A DNA stretch of 64,000 nucleotides from Rostrohypoxylon terebratum (lineage: Eukaryota > Ascomycota > Sordariomycetes > Xylariales > Hypoxylaceae), in contig MU385907.1 of NCBI GenBank assembly GCA_022497145.1, forward strand, positions 1 through 64,000. The letters are read 5' to 3'. Positions within the stretch are counted from its first letter, which is position 1, and each line of letters opens with the position of its first letter. The translations under genes were made by a program, and so were the position numbers. Of this stretch, positions 9,869 to 21,366 are shown in pieces. The notes under the pieces were generated by a model. It did no database searches, was not told the DNA's origin, and was given only the letters and a program-made list of their open reading frames with translations.

Positions 9869-10255
9869 ATGATATTGGCCAAGTTACCATTCGTTCTCCA
9901 TGCTATCATCGAAACAGCAGCAGCTCTATCGTTTATATTCACACCAGATCGACAGCTTCCTGGTTGCAATGTGGCCGCAAAACTTATTCTACGCCAATAC
10001 GGAGGCTTGTTGCTCTCAACCAATTTGATCTGTCTCGCTATCCTTAACGAGCCGGGTTTCTCTCCGTTGGCTCGACTGTTAGCAGCGGCGTTGGGAACAT
10101 ATCATATATGGCCATGTTACCGAGCCTATATTCGCATTTATCGTGATTTAGGAGTGTCAGTGGGAAAAAAACCTGTCCTTGGCGGACCTCAATTGCATTT
10201 CATGGTACATTTGGTCTGTTCGGTGTTTTTCATGTGGGCCGCTTTATCTTCCTGA
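9869..10255 (+). CDS. Small membrane protein of unknown function
   Basis: The protein has 128 aa from ATG 9869. The longer open frame starting at TTG 9737 has no ATG before this point. It is mostly hydrophobic, with about four candidate membrane segments: LPFVLHAIIETAAALSFIF, the stretch around LLLSTNLICLAIL, LARLLAAALGTYHIW and the C-terminal FMVHLVCSVFFMWAAL. Short basic or polar loops separate them, including a KKPVLGG loop. I do not recognise a catalytic motif. The hydrophobic pattern and absence of frame breaks support a real gene. An upstream exon cannot be excluded. It faces away from the polyketide synthase and towards the minus-strand helical-domain gene, which ends 150 bp downstream. 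Confidence 0.6.
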   Translation: MILAKLPFVLHAIIETAAALSFIFTPDRQLPGCNVAAKLILRQYGGLLLSTNLICLAILNEPGFSPLARLLAAALGTYHIWPCYRAYIRIYRDLGVSVGKKPVLGGPQLHFMVHLVCSVFFMWAALSS

Positions 10256-10408
10256 ACGTCGCAAACGGTGGTCAACCTGAAAGGACCAGCATCTCGCGTG
10301 TCAACAACTCACTTAGTCGCGTCTACCAGAGCTCAGCTGTATATGCAATCTGCTGAGGATTTAGACGATTGATACGGTGCGATGCCTTGCCAACAAATCG
10401 GGGATACT

Positions 10409-12892
10409 TTACAAATCTCCCCGGCCATCCCCAACCATTCCCGATCCTGACGGGCTATGACCTTTTTCAACAGTTTGTAGCCGAAGGCAATTATTGCGGT
10501 CTATCAAGATATTGCCATAGAAACCCGAGTATTGTTTCAGTCCCGGTTCAAATGGATTCCAGCAGTCCGCAACTCCATCGACATTGTCTCCCAAGCGAGC
10601 TTGAACATTCGGTTGGCTATGCAAGACGCGTAAGCTATAGACGGAAACCAGCAAATCGGAGGTTGATATACCTTGTTTACCGCCTAGGTTCAAGTACTTG
10701 AATCCATGCTCGTATCTGTAGATACTACGAGTTCCGTCCTCGTCGTGTTGAACAACATAGGTTGGCTGGCTGTAATTGGGCCTTCCCGAAAGCGAATTAG
10801 AAAAGTCATCTGCGAGTATTTGGCTCATCAGGATACAGTTGTTACGACTCTCAATGATGAGTCGATGTTTCCCACGGTTATCGACGGTTACTGTTACGTC
10901 GGCATCAGAGACACACATGTATTCGCATTCGATGCTGGCGAATTGCCTGAATCACGTCATTCTCGGTATAATATCCTGAGGATGAAATATTCAAGGGGAA
11001 CTTACAAACGAACGGCTACCGACTCATCTGACCGTGGATATCGAAGATCTCTAAGAAATAATTCCATTCGCATATCCTCCAACCTCTCATGGAGCTCTCT
11101 TGCAGCTTGTCTGCTCGTAAGCTGAATCGTTAAGCATATATCGCCAATGCACACCACGCGCCCGTCCCCGAATGTTCCCATCGTTTCAATTGAGTCTATT
11201 TTCACGAAGGCATGGTTCTCGTCGAGCTTCAGATGGGTGTTTCGTTTTACTATTGATTCAAATTAGCAGGTATATTTGTTTGGCGCCTTGTTGAATTCGA
11301 ATTACAGTGAAGCGTGCTGCTGACCACGTCACCCCGCGTCCCCTCGTCTTGTTCGCCGTAAGTGATAAAGACTTCCGCATAATCTAGGGGTTGTAATGGT
11401 TCTGTCTGGCCCCCTTTTGCTAACAAATCAAGGCTTATGGTCTGATACTGCAGGATTTGAATATTCTCGACATATTTACGGGAGTAGGTTCGTCCTCCAT
11501 AATTGAAGGTAACAGATTCAATCGACTGTTGTGCAGTTCTTAGCTCCCTGTGCGAAAAATGTCCATGTTAGCCAATACACGAATTCGTTCAACTCATGAT
11601 TAATGCGTCAATTACCCTATTGAAGCAAGAAGACGCTCTTCTCCGGTATCAGCCGATAGGTAGCAAAGGTTATTACCAGAGCCTTGCTTCAGGATTGCGT
11701 CTGCCTGTCGAATAGCAAGATCCTGAAGGATGACTTCCTCTACTGCTCGGATGTCTTCGTTATTTTTAGCAAGCAGCACCAGGATCGGGGCAGGAGGAAT
11801 TTACGAACAATTAGGGCGAATTGTGGTAATGTAAAGGGTGACAAGCTGGTGAGTAGCTTTGTCAGTAGTCTTGAATAAAATCCAGGCACGTTTTTCGCCT
11901 GCGAGTCGAGCAGGGAAAGTGATATTAGACACTGTGAAGTCAGAGAAAACTCAATCCCGTATCCATATCCCCAATTACACTTACGCTTATACCGTTGCAC
12001 CGAAGACTGATGTGGCCCAGGTTTACCATCATTACGACAAGCGCATACGAGCATAGACTCCGCGTCCGAAGATACCGAGTCGATAAGAGGGTTCTGATCC
12101 CAGTCACGATTAAAATGGGCACGAGGGCAGATCGTGTCTTTCCCTCGACTCGTCCGAATAGAGAGTTCGAATGTCTCGGCTGGTGCCACTGCAGACGCGT
12201 AGTCTGGTAAGGTTGGACTCGGTGCCGAGCCATCATTCCCAGATATCACAGAGTCTTTTATGTTGCCTTCGTACCATTCATACAGTTCTTTGATCATGGC
12301 AAAAGACGTGTCAACGGACTTTCGAATGGCGGCCGTCTGAGAACTAACGAATGTCAGCATCTCTTGTACAGCACATAGGAGACTACCAAGTTACGCACCT
12401 AGTAGCAACCCCAAGCAGGAGGTTCAGGCTATTGATATGGATCATAATTTGACTTCTCAGTGCATTTAGGTCCCCCTTTTCGGTTGTCCACTCAATCTTC
12501 CTCCAATTTCTAACTACATGTTGACTCCAACTACCAAGACCATGGGATGATGAGTTTGGCTTACTGATTATATTACACTTTTTAACTATTTTCTCGAGGT
12601 GCGTCAACGTTTGTAGACAATTTTGAAGGATATTCTTCACCGCGTCTTGGTCGTATGATCTATCCTTGCTCTCTGACGACGCTGAATGAAGATGTATATG
12701 TTCAATGTCGAGAACGCCTTTTTCTTGAGCCCTCTTGATAGCTTCCAAAGCGGCGCTGAGTGAGTATAGTTGGTGCTCGACCTCGCAGAACTCGGCAGGG
12801 GCTGATTTCCGACCCTTGGTGAATGCTTGGGCGAGTGCCCAAGCAATCTGGGCCATCATGACCACATCTCCGATAGATGGTGTAAACGACAT
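10409..12892 (-). CDS. Protein with NLR-type helical N-terminal domain, otherwise unknown
   Basis: I rebuilt seven exons: 12892-12399, 12343-12027, 11931-11809, 11754-11616, 11547-11306, 11249-11006 and 10946-10409, giving 698 aa with every phase consistent. Introns are 54-95 nt. The intron at 11755-11808 uses an uncommon GTTCGT donor and removes an in-frame stop, so it is the weakest join. The N-terminus (SIGDVVMMAQIAWALAQAF, KGRKSAPAEF, VEHQLYSLSAALEAI) resembles the helical domain that heads many fungal STAND, ankyrin and kinase proteins involved in non-self recognition. The middle (FNYGGRTYSRKY, DYAEVFITYGEQ) and the C-terminus (VQHDEDGTRSIYRYEHGFKYL) show no fold I can name and no NB-ARC or NACHT motif. 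The role is unknown. Position near a kinase-TPR-CHAT gene suggests, but does not show, a shared defence setting. Confidence 0.7.
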
Positions 12893-13309
12893 CGCTAAAT
12901 TCGAGCTAATTGTGCATTTGACATACGATATACCAGGGCTTCATCCAGAAAGCAACCTTGGAAGCCTTCCGTCTATCTAATAAGCTTAGGAATCAATTGG
13001 AAGTTCTACCTATCACGAAAGAGGGGGGGTGGATCCTTCAGTCAGGCTGACTCCAAGGCAGTTCTCGGGGCTCTTTCGCTGGCTGACGCTAGCATCTCGA
13101 TCCATATGGACAGCGTTGCACTGCAGAGCTGAAGGATCCAGTCATTTTAGGCATCATGTTATGATGGATCTAGGGTGGACAATATGGGGCCCCTTATTCG
13201 ACTCCTCGAGTTTATATGATTGACTGTTAGTCCAGCGTCCTTCTCTGTTGCTGTCTATTGTTTTTTTACTAGCAACTCCTTTCGTATCTCAAATCACAAG
13301 TCATCAATT

Positions 13310-16114
13310 ATGACCGTATTCTCCGCAGGCATCGTTTGGGATCCGCGGGAGCCGCTCCCAGCTGATATAGGGGGACAACCTCATGTAGCATATCATGTCC
13401 ACATATTACCTGACGAACCGACTATCAAAGTACTCCCCGACAATATTCTCCAGGAACCTACGAGGAATCTGTTATCGCCCCTGTCTGTTTCTATTAACGG
13501 CCGGATCGTGGACGACGCAGCGCGAGTAACAGTATCGCAGGTATTCTGGAACAATGCCGATATCCCTATACCAAAAGCATCCTACGTATTCCCCTTGCCC
13601 AGTGGGTGCACAGTCACAAGCTTCAGCTGTCGAATTGGTCGGGATAAAACCATGAGAGCCAAAGTAAAGCCCAAAGCCAAAGCTCGGCAGGCTTTCCATC
13701 AAGCTGTTGCGGCGCAGCGCACTGCCGCTTTGCTAGAGCAGAATACCCCTGAACTTTTTACTGCATCTTTGGGGAATATTCCTACGGATACAAGACTTGA
13801 AGCCGAACTTACATACGTCACTTTATTGAAGCGACAATTTTCGCAAGAGAAGAACATCACGGAGTTCACTATTCCCACTGCCATTGCAAGTAGATACGGA
13901 AGTGCCCCTTCAGACATCCAGGTCAATGTTTCTGGGGCAACGCCTAATTCATTCACTCTACAGCTTGAGGTTATGGAGGCTGAGAAGATCATTCAAATTA
14001 AGAGTGATACCCACAAGGTTCTACTAGATGAGGCACTTAGCAAACGCAAAGTGTCGAATTGGGCAAATCTCCTGCGGAAGAGTCAGGAGTCCCGCATAGA
14101 CGTTGCTACGGTAGAGCTGGACTCTAGTGTAGGGGTTTTGCACGAGGACTTCATTCTGACTATCGAAACAAATTCCCCTAGCAAGGTAGACGATGCTCAT
14201 GCCTGGCTCGAGTCACACCCAACTCTTGACAATCAAAAGGCTATGATGGTCACCATCCCTTCTTCACTCATGCTAGAGAGCAAGGAAACAGCCAAGGAAG
14301 GGGAGGTCCTCTTTTTAATCGACAGATCCGGTTCTATGCAGGATAAGATAGAAGCGGTGAAATCATCGCTTCGATTTTTCCTGAAGGGCATTCCCATTGA
14401 CCGGAAATTCAACATTTGGTCCTTTGGGTCAAGTTATAAACAACTCTGGGATAAATCACGTCACTACACATCTAAGTCTCTGCAGCTAGCCCTGGATCAT
14501 GTGAAAGAGCTCAAGTCAGATATGGGAGGTACTGAGTTGCTACCTGCCCTTGCCGCAATGATCGCCAGTAGAGATAAATCCTGTCCTTGCGACATGATCA
14601 TATTGACAGATGGAGAGGTGTGGCGACTTAATGAGACTTTGACGCTCGTTCAAACTACCAAAGCAAGTTCGCAGGGAGCAGTGCGATTCTTCTCACTTGG
14701 AATCGGTGCCCATGTCTCTCATGCGTTAGTCCAAGGGATCGCTTCCCACGGAGGGGGTTATTCTGAGGTCATCCCGAAAGCGAGCACAGGCGGTTGGGAA
14801 GATCGCGTCGTGTCTATGTTAAAAGCCGCTCTTACAACCCATGTTAGCACTATGGGAATCAAACTCAACGGGAAGGATGATTACGACCGATTTTTGGCAT
14901 CGCCAGCTGACTTCAGAGACCTCAATCCCTTTCAAGGCAACAGGGTTTATTTTCTCTCCAAACCCGACTCGCCCTTAGACAAGCTGGGAAGTGTCGTTAT
15001 TGAGACAGTCAAGTCGAACGGCGACAGAGAGTCTACTACTATCCCAGTGACAGCACTGAAACAACGCGACAACATCATTCATAATCTTGGAGTGCAAGCT
15101 ATCGTGGAGGACGTCGGAAATCCCAAGAAGCAAATACTTTCACCAACTCAAGCAACTGAGCTCGCTTGTCGATTCTCGCTTGTGTCTAAATGGACGAGCT
15201 TCTTCCTCGAGCAGGAAATTCCCAAACCCAAATATGGAGACAACGAGATCCCACTGCGTGACGCTGCTGATAATCTTGATGATCTACTTCAACCACGTGG
15301 CATGATTCAAGATTCAACATCGGAATCGATCAGTCAAATCAAACGAGGTTACAGTGGTGTCAACACAGCGAATCTCGATTGCAAGTTCAACTCATACCCG
15401 TACGACCCTCTCACCGAGGGTGGCTACCTTGGCCTCGTAGAAGATTTAGGATGTGTGTCTGATGATTCCTTCGAAATGGGTTTCCTATTGGAAGCCGGAA
15501 GCCCCCTGGGAAATAACGGTGAGCGCGCCCTGGCTAAAAAGCAGGCGAAAAGAACTAGCATGTCAATATTGCCGAAATTCAGATGGAGGTCGCTAATTCC
15601 AGCAATAGGAGGGAAGAAGAAGGTAGCAGAGACGCAGCCCAGTAAGACCACATCGGACCCTCACAGAGAATTTGTGACGAAGCTCCTTTCGTACCAAAAC
15701 TTCAATGGAAGTTTTAACCCCGGTACAAAGTCCATTCTAGGGTCTTCCCTAGCACAAGCGGCGCAGGACATAGAAAAGCATGCGTTGAAGAATAAGATCG
15801 TCCAGGATGCAGAGACCGCGGGTTTCCTTACGTATACAGTCGTGGCGGCGGTCCTTCTTGAACGAGACCTGCAAGACTGCAAAGATCTTTGGGATCTGAT
15901 GGTGGCGAAAGCCTCCCGTTACGTTTCCGACTTGGTATCGGATGAATCCAGGAGAAATAAGTTCTATGACTTCGTAAAGCAGCAACTAGCTGGTAAAGCG
16001 TTGTCGATGGAGGATGGAAAGACGAGCCCCACCGATCAGACGACCGCAGCTATCGAAGATCCTGATGTTCAACAGCCAGAACGGACTGCAGTAAAGGTCG
16101 CCCCATTAGATTAA
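13310..16114 (+). CDS. VIT and von Willebrand factor A domain protein
   Basis: A single exon encodes 934 aa from ATG 13310; the upstream open frame begins only with TTG. The VIT domain lies at about residues 45-190, with the landmarks VSQVFWNN, YVFPLP, AALLEQNTPELFTASLGNIP and AELTYVTLL. A vWA domain follows with a complete metal-ion-dependent adhesion site: DRSGS at about residue 337, Thr in GGTEL near 406 and Asp in LTDGE near 432. The C-terminal third is a low-complexity linker followed by an alpha-helical tail (FVTKLLSYQNFNGSF). That layout matches inter-alpha-trypsin-inhibitor-like and PARP4-like proteins of fungi. There is no signal peptide, so it is probably cytosolic. Its role in fungi is not established; partner binding through the MIDAS is expected. 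Confidence 0.9.
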   Translation: MTVFSAGIVWDPREPLPADIGGQPHVAYHVHILPDEPTIKVLPDNILQEPTRNLLSPLSVSINGRIVDDAARVTVSQVFWNNADIPIPKASYVFPLPSGCTVTSFSCRIGRDKTMRAKVKPKAKARQAFHQAVAAQRTAALLEQNTPELFTASLGNIPTDTRLEAELTYVTLLKRQFSQEKNITEFTIPTAIASRYGSAPSDIQVNVSGATPNSFTLQLEVMEAEKIIQIKSDTHKVLLDEALSKRKVSNWANLLRKSQESRIDVATVELDSSVGVLHEDFILTIETNSPSKVDDAHAWLESHPTLDNQKAMMVTIPSSLMLESKETAKEGEVLFLIDRSGSMQDKIEAVKSSLRFFLKGIPIDRKFNIWSFGSSYKQLWDKSRHYTSKSLQLALDHVKELKSDMGGTELLPALAAMIASRDKSCPCDMIILTDGEVWRLNETLTLVQTTKASSQGAVRFFSLGIGAHVSHALVQGIASHGGGYSEVIPKASTGGWEDRVVSMLKAALTTHVSTMGIKLNGKDDYDRFLASPADFRDLNPFQGNRVYFLSKPDSPLDKLGSVVIETVKSNGDRESTTIPVTALKQRDNIIHNLGVQAIVEDVGNPKKQILSPTQATELACRFSLVSKWTSFFLEQEIPKPKYGDNEIPLRDAADNLDDLLQPRGMIQDSTSESISQIKRGYSGVNTANLDCKFNSYPYDPLTEGGYLGLVEDLGCVSDDSFEMGFLLEAGSPLGNNGERALAKKQAKRTSMSILPKFRWRSLIPAIGGKKKVAETQPSKTTSDPHREFVTKLLSYQNFNGSFNPGTKSILGSSLAQAAQDIEKHALKNKIVQDAETAGFLTYTVVAAVLLERDLQDCKDLWDLMVAKASRYVSDLVSDESRRNKFYDFVKQQLAGKALSMEDGKTSPTDQTTAAIEDPDVQQPERTAVKVAPLD

Positions 16115-16477
16115 GGGATATAGCATGGCTGGTTCGTCGAATTATTTTCGTAGGTGGATGAAGATGGTCATATCTGGAAAGGCTGGAAAGGCGTTCAATC
16201 AATTTATGATCTTTTGATAGTACCTGATCGCCATGGTCAGAATGTCCACTCCTTTCTCATGACCATACCTACACGTAAACAGTTTCTCTGCTTGAAGTGA
16301 ATCGCGAAATAAGCCGCATGTACCTAGTACCCATACTAGGGAAATCTTTCAATCACTCACCCTTCATCTTATAGCGGATATGGAGAACCATCTCATCTCA
16401 TTTTACAGGTTTTTCAATGAAATGCTATAGCTTAGGTACTCAGTACTCGGGTAATGTATACTAGGTCTTATGCTCTA
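16115..16477. other. Spacer between convergent genes
   Basis: This is the shared 3' region of the VIT-vWA gene (plus) and the flavin monooxygenase (minus). No coding signal or clear polyadenylation consensus was seen. Confidence 0.5.
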
Positions 16478-17593
16478 CTAATGAGTTCCATTGGTCTTCT
16501 TCTCCTCCCTCTCCTTGAGCGCCTCCCGTACCCGCGGCAAGACGTATCGTCCATAATCAATCGCATCATTCAAGTTATCGTACCCACGGATCGAAATCAG
16601 CTCCGCGCCCAAATCAACGTAATCCAGGAGTGAGTCAACGATTGTCTGCACAGAACCCACTAACGCTGTTGACGCGCCCCGCGCGTTTGTCGCCGTCACC
16701 GTGGGGTACCACAGAGCCCGGTCCTGGACCTCGCCCTTCTTCGCGATCTCCAGCAGCCTCTGCGAGCCCACGTTCTGCGGCGCAGCCGGGGCATCGGGTC
16801 TCGGACGGCCCCGGCTATCATTCTTAGCACCCTTCAACAACTCCAACGTGCGGTGAGCCTTCTCCCACGCCAGCTCCTCCGTCTCCGCCACGATCGGCCT
16901 AAAAGTGACCCAAATCCTGGGCCTATCACTCTCGGGTCGCCCCGCCTTCCTCGCCTCCTCATAGATACGATCGATCTGCTCCTTCGTCTCCTTCAACGGC
17001 TCGCCCCACAGGCCGAAGATATCGGCCAGACTGCCCCCGATCCGGTACGCGTCGGCGGACGAGCCGCCGACGGAGACGGGGATGCTCTTGCCGTTGATGG
17101 GACGCACCTTGTTCGTGAACTGCTTGAACTGGTAGTACTTGCTGTCCCAGTCGAAGGGCTCGTCGGACGCCCACGCGCGCTTCAGAATCTTGATGTAGTC
17201 CTCCAGCCGCCCGTACCGCTCCTCCTTGCTCAGGAAGTCGCCCTCGCGCGCCTGCTCCACGTCGCTGCCGCCGGCGATGAAGTGCACGACCGCGCGGCCG
17301 CGCGACAGCTGGTCCAGCGTCGCTAGGGCCTTGGCTGCTACGGTGGGGTACAGTGTGTTAGGTCGCAGCGCGATGATGATCTTCAGGTTCTTGGTCTTGG
17401 CTGCGATCGTCGCGCCCATGGTCCACGGGTCGTAGAACGAGGAATCGTACGGCACTAGGGTGTAGTCGAAGGCATAGTCGTCCAGGTTCCGGGCATACCG
17501 TTCCAGGAAGTCCGGGTCAATGGAGGAGTTAGGGATGGGGTGGATGTCTGTAGACGGGTTGGGGAAGGTCATGCTAATGAATTCTGTAGGCAT
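16478..17593 (-). CDS. LLM-class (luciferase-like) FMNH2-dependent monooxygenase, SsuD-like
   Basis: This 371-aa TIM-barrel flavoprotein uses reduced FMN and oxygen. The closest pattern I recognise is the alkanesulfonate monooxygenase SsuD group: ALRPNTLYPTVAAKALATLD, then LSRGRAVVHFIAGGSDVEQ and EERYGRLEDYIKIL, followed by PVSVGGSSADAYR. Such enzymes free sulfite from sulfonates in sulfur limitation, but the substrate here is not shown. There are no introns and the GC-rich codon use is close to that of the GH16 and GMC exons. Both traits are compatible with acquisition from bacteria but do not prove it. The start is ATG 17593 (MPTEFISMTF), because the longer frame opens with GTG at 17623. 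No reductase partner is adjacent. Confidence 0.9.
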   Translation of the reverse strand: MPTEFISMTFPNPSTDIHPIPNSSIDPDFLERYARNLDDYAFDYTLVPYDSSFYDPWTMGATIAAKTKNLKIIIALRPNTLYPTVAAKALATLDQLSRGRAVVHFIAGGSDVEQAREGDFLSKEERYGRLEDYIKILKRAWASDEPFDWDSKYYQFKQFTNKVRPINGKSIPVSVGGSSADAYRIGGSLADIFGLWGEPLKETKEQIDRIYEEARKAGRPESDRPRIWVTFRPIVAETEELAWEKAHRTLELLKGAKNDSRGRPRPDAPAAPQNVGSQRLLEIAKKGEVQDRALWYPTVTATNARGASTALVGSVQTIVDSLLDYVDLGAELISIRGYDNLNDAIDYGRYVLPRVREALKEREEKKTNGTH

Positions 17594-20500
17594 CTTGACG
17601 GTCACTTCCGGATACCTAATCACTAGAAATAAGTAGGTGGATATTTTGTCGAAATTTTACTATCCATCTATTCCAGTTTTGGGATATCGTGAGAGGTTAT
17701 TTATACAGGTACGTGATATAGCGAATCGTATCGCGACGCCGATGGCGACAGTTGCGGGAGAATCACGCAATACCAACTAGGCCGGTGCCGGCCCGTGACA
17801 CTCCTCATCTCAACCCCGACCTGATATATATGGGGTATAGTCGACGTACCATCGTCAGGTTTTTGATTTATAATCGTATGGCTTACTTGACGAGTCTGGT
17901 CAAACGCGCGTTATTTTCGTGATCATACGTGAGGGGGTAACTTGAAGTGATCAACCAGGTAAATATCTCATCCACTCGATATTTCTTAATAGTTACTTGG
18001 CTTTTTGATGAATTTTCCTACCTTTATGTAATGAAATTCAATGCTCTGGTTGAAGGTATACATAGAAGTGCGTAACTAGGGGATTGACGTCCTTGAGATA
18101 TAGCCCACTAACTCATAAGAAACCGATCCTACTTTATAATACAACATTTAAATAAGTACTCCTAAGCAGGTTACAATGCCAGGAATAAGTAATCTAACCT
18201 ACCTTATATACTATGCCTATACATGATAGCGTTTCTACATACCTGTCCTTCTAAATATCTCTTCTCCCTAGATCCTTCGAAACCTTAGCAGTATCAGTGT
18301 CGGATCCATCACCATCAATTGGACTAGGAAAAGGTTTGGATGGAATGGATTTTCTTTCAATCAACATGTTTCCTTCTTATAGATCATGGACGCGAATAGT
18401 ACTCTTCGTCGCAGACATTGAAACTAAATTATCTATCCATGATAGGACATGATGCTTCAAAGAATTTATCTCTGATTTCAAGAGCTTCGTGAATAATCTG
18501 TTCTACTTCACACATTATTTCTTCCAAGGTAAAGATGAGTCCAGGACAATCTTCATATCCCAGCCCAGTCTTACTTAGTTTTATTTTAGAATTTTTCATG
18601 GATTTTGATCTCTTTTCCATATGTATCTTTGTCTTTATTGTCCTTATGGGGGTGCCTTCTAAAGGTTTCCATATATCACCGGAAATTTTTACATGGCAGG
18701 TGTTCGGCCGTAAGCCAGCAGCGGCTATACAAGTTAGACAATTTGACCGTTAGATAGATCAGCGGACTGTCCACATGCCAAATCCAACTGTAATCAATTC
18801 TAATTTCGATTCAAGGATCATGTTTCCATAGCACTTATCAGATCTTTGAAACATGGTCTAAGCCGTAATTTCGGCCTCTTCTTCCTCATAAATTCTGATT
18901 CTTTTCTCTTGAGCTTAATGGCCTTAGCTAAAAGTGTAACACGCGAGACCTGTGAGCCTACCCTTGAACGATCACAGCGTGTTATGATGTGTTAGCCCAA
19001 GTCTAACAGAGCGCCTAATGCCAGCTTCCTCTGTCTGATCTGCATATCATTGAGATTTAAGAAATCAAGTCCTGAATTCCCCGCTGCTTTCTATAGCTCG
19101 AGCTTATAAGAAAGTCCCAAGGTCTTCATAGCCTTAAACTTCAGTTATCGTGCATCCTGAAATGGTTCGAACAACGAACAGCCGACAAGAATATAAACCC
19201 CAATGGGAGAGAGCAGGTCGGGAAAAGAGTTTTGAAGTCGTTATTATCAAATTAACACACTACTACGATTTTTTTTCTAGCGTTGATTCTACAATTAGAA
19301 TGTATATTTCAGGATGTCTTGATTCGAATTATTGCCTTGATATAATTTAAAGAATTGAATGCGAGCTGTTATGACCTAGGTTAGGAAAATATTAAGAAGG
19401 AAAGAGGTGTCTTTTCTTTTTCTCCCTTTTCTGTAGTCTTGCAGACACAGCCCCCGTGCGTGTTTACTTCACCGTAATAGCATCGAATTATCTTGTAAAC
19501 TAATAAGCGTTGCCTATGTAAATGGGTACTTTCCTGACTTAGGATGACACACGTAAGAGACGCCGGCGACTTAGGATTTGGAAGAAGCATCCATCTTGTA
19601 GTATTAACTACTAGGTACCTGGTCAGTAGGAAATTCTATCTGCCTTACCCTGACTATTTCTATTGTCCGGAGCTATGAAGTGCCTAGTATATTTTTTTCT
19701 CTGATTCTGTGCTATTATAGGTACTGGGCACTAAACAAGTCTTTACTAGATGGATAAATAGGCATGAATATATCTTCATGTTAGCGTCGACCGTCAGAAT
19801 CCCCGGAGACTAGGTCCAATACAGAACTAGATGAGCAAAGAATGCATACAAAATGTGCCTCGTCAGCTCCATGGACTATAATAGACTCCGTGCTGTAGGA
19901 AAAACAACCACCAGCAAAAACACCAATATTGCAATTCTTCTCCAATCAGTACTACATCTTTAGCTCCAAAAACTTCATCGGCCTCCGCCGAGCATCTTTA
20001 AGACAGACAAGAGAAAAAAAAGCAAACTTTGAGCATCTAAAATCTTGCTCACGGGGTTGTTTGTTTTAGTATTGTTGGTTGTACCGAGGTTTGCGATGGA
20101 GTTGCAAACTCACGATCGCCAGAATCAAGTCTAAGACTTAGGTAGGTGGTAACTGAGACCAACATGAACATATCAGCTCACGACAAATGTCTAGTGTAAT
20201 AGGTAAAGCATTTCTGCGTTGAAGGATTGCCAACATGAACACAAAATCTCAAATTAAGTGAATAGCCATCTCATTACATATACGCAATTGGGGATGAAGA
20301 CATTACAAAGGCACATGTGATCGGTTATATAGCCCGGTCTGGCAGGTAACAACAACTTAACGTTGTGATAAGCATCAATCCGACGTAACGTTGTTAAGCC
20401 CAACATATATGATCAGGAGCAAAGTTCCGACTTCGACCGGAAGTCTGGGATCTCGGACTAGGGTGGAGCAACCAGACCTTAAGCGGCGCAGGGATAAGGG

Positions 20501-21366
20501 GGTCGATGGGACGACTTGTTTCTAGGGGTGTAAGCCGGGGAAGTGAAGAAGGATTTTGATTACCGTGTTTCGAAACACCACCATCTACGTTTACGGTTTA
20601 CCACCAATAAACTACCTATTTTACCGAGATCCCAAAAGATGACTTATTACGTGTTAGTATAAACCGAAACCCTAGTGTATTACCAACATTGCCCCTGAAT
20701 TGCAGAAAGCTTCTCTACCGGTACCTAACCTAGCTAATTGGTATCCAAGGAAGCATGGTTGGTGAGGATCTATACCCTGTGGTTCTGCAAGAATCAATGA
20801 GATCGATTTCCCCCCGCGTTGCAATCTTTGGGATGCGATGAACTCAAGATCCATCCAGTGCGTCCTCCCTTGAGGCCAATAGACCTAGCGCACATGCGTA
20901 AGCCACAATGTTTTAGTACCAGCGGCTGCCGGTGACTGACTCGTGATGCTGCATCATCCATATCCACAGATTGGGCACATGTGTCATGGAGAGCACACAG
21001 AGCCACATCTTATGACGAAGAAAAGAAATCGTCCGAACTACCTTCCAGAGGTAGGCAGCTTCGATTAGGACTAGGGTGGTATGTGTTTGTTTCGGTCTAA
21101 TTCCTGAGGGTGGCCAGTGAGCGGCTGAGCGAAGCAAACGTCATTAGAGACGAAGAATCGTGTGCCTGGCAGGAATGTTATATAAAGCTAGCCGTTCCTG
21201 CATTAGAAGTAAACGATCGAGATCGACATCCTAGACTCACTTACTCACCCCTTCTTTTCACTTTTATATATATCATCAAAATACCCCTACCCTCATTCCC
21301 CACCTACTCCCGACGAGCCTCACATTCCAAAGGCCTGCCTTGTCTTAAGAAGACTTTTACTCCACA
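17594..21366. other. AT-rich gene-poor spacer
   Basis: Nearly 3.8 kb lie without a gene I can support. Only short ORFs occur. The best of them, 18429-18620 on the minus strand (63 aa, acidic and helical), has no recognised domain and could be chance or a remnant. The right end holds the promoter of the GH16 gene, with a TATA-like element at 21179. No tRNA, transposon ends or long repeats were recognised. Confidence 0.5.
21179..21187 (+). promoter_or_regulatory. TATA-like element upstream of the GH16 gene
   Basis: TATATAAAG lies 180 bp before the ATG at 21367 and is followed by a C/T-rich stretch near 21240-21330, as is usual around fungal transcription starts. It is a plausible core promoter; the start site is not known. 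Confidence 0.45.
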
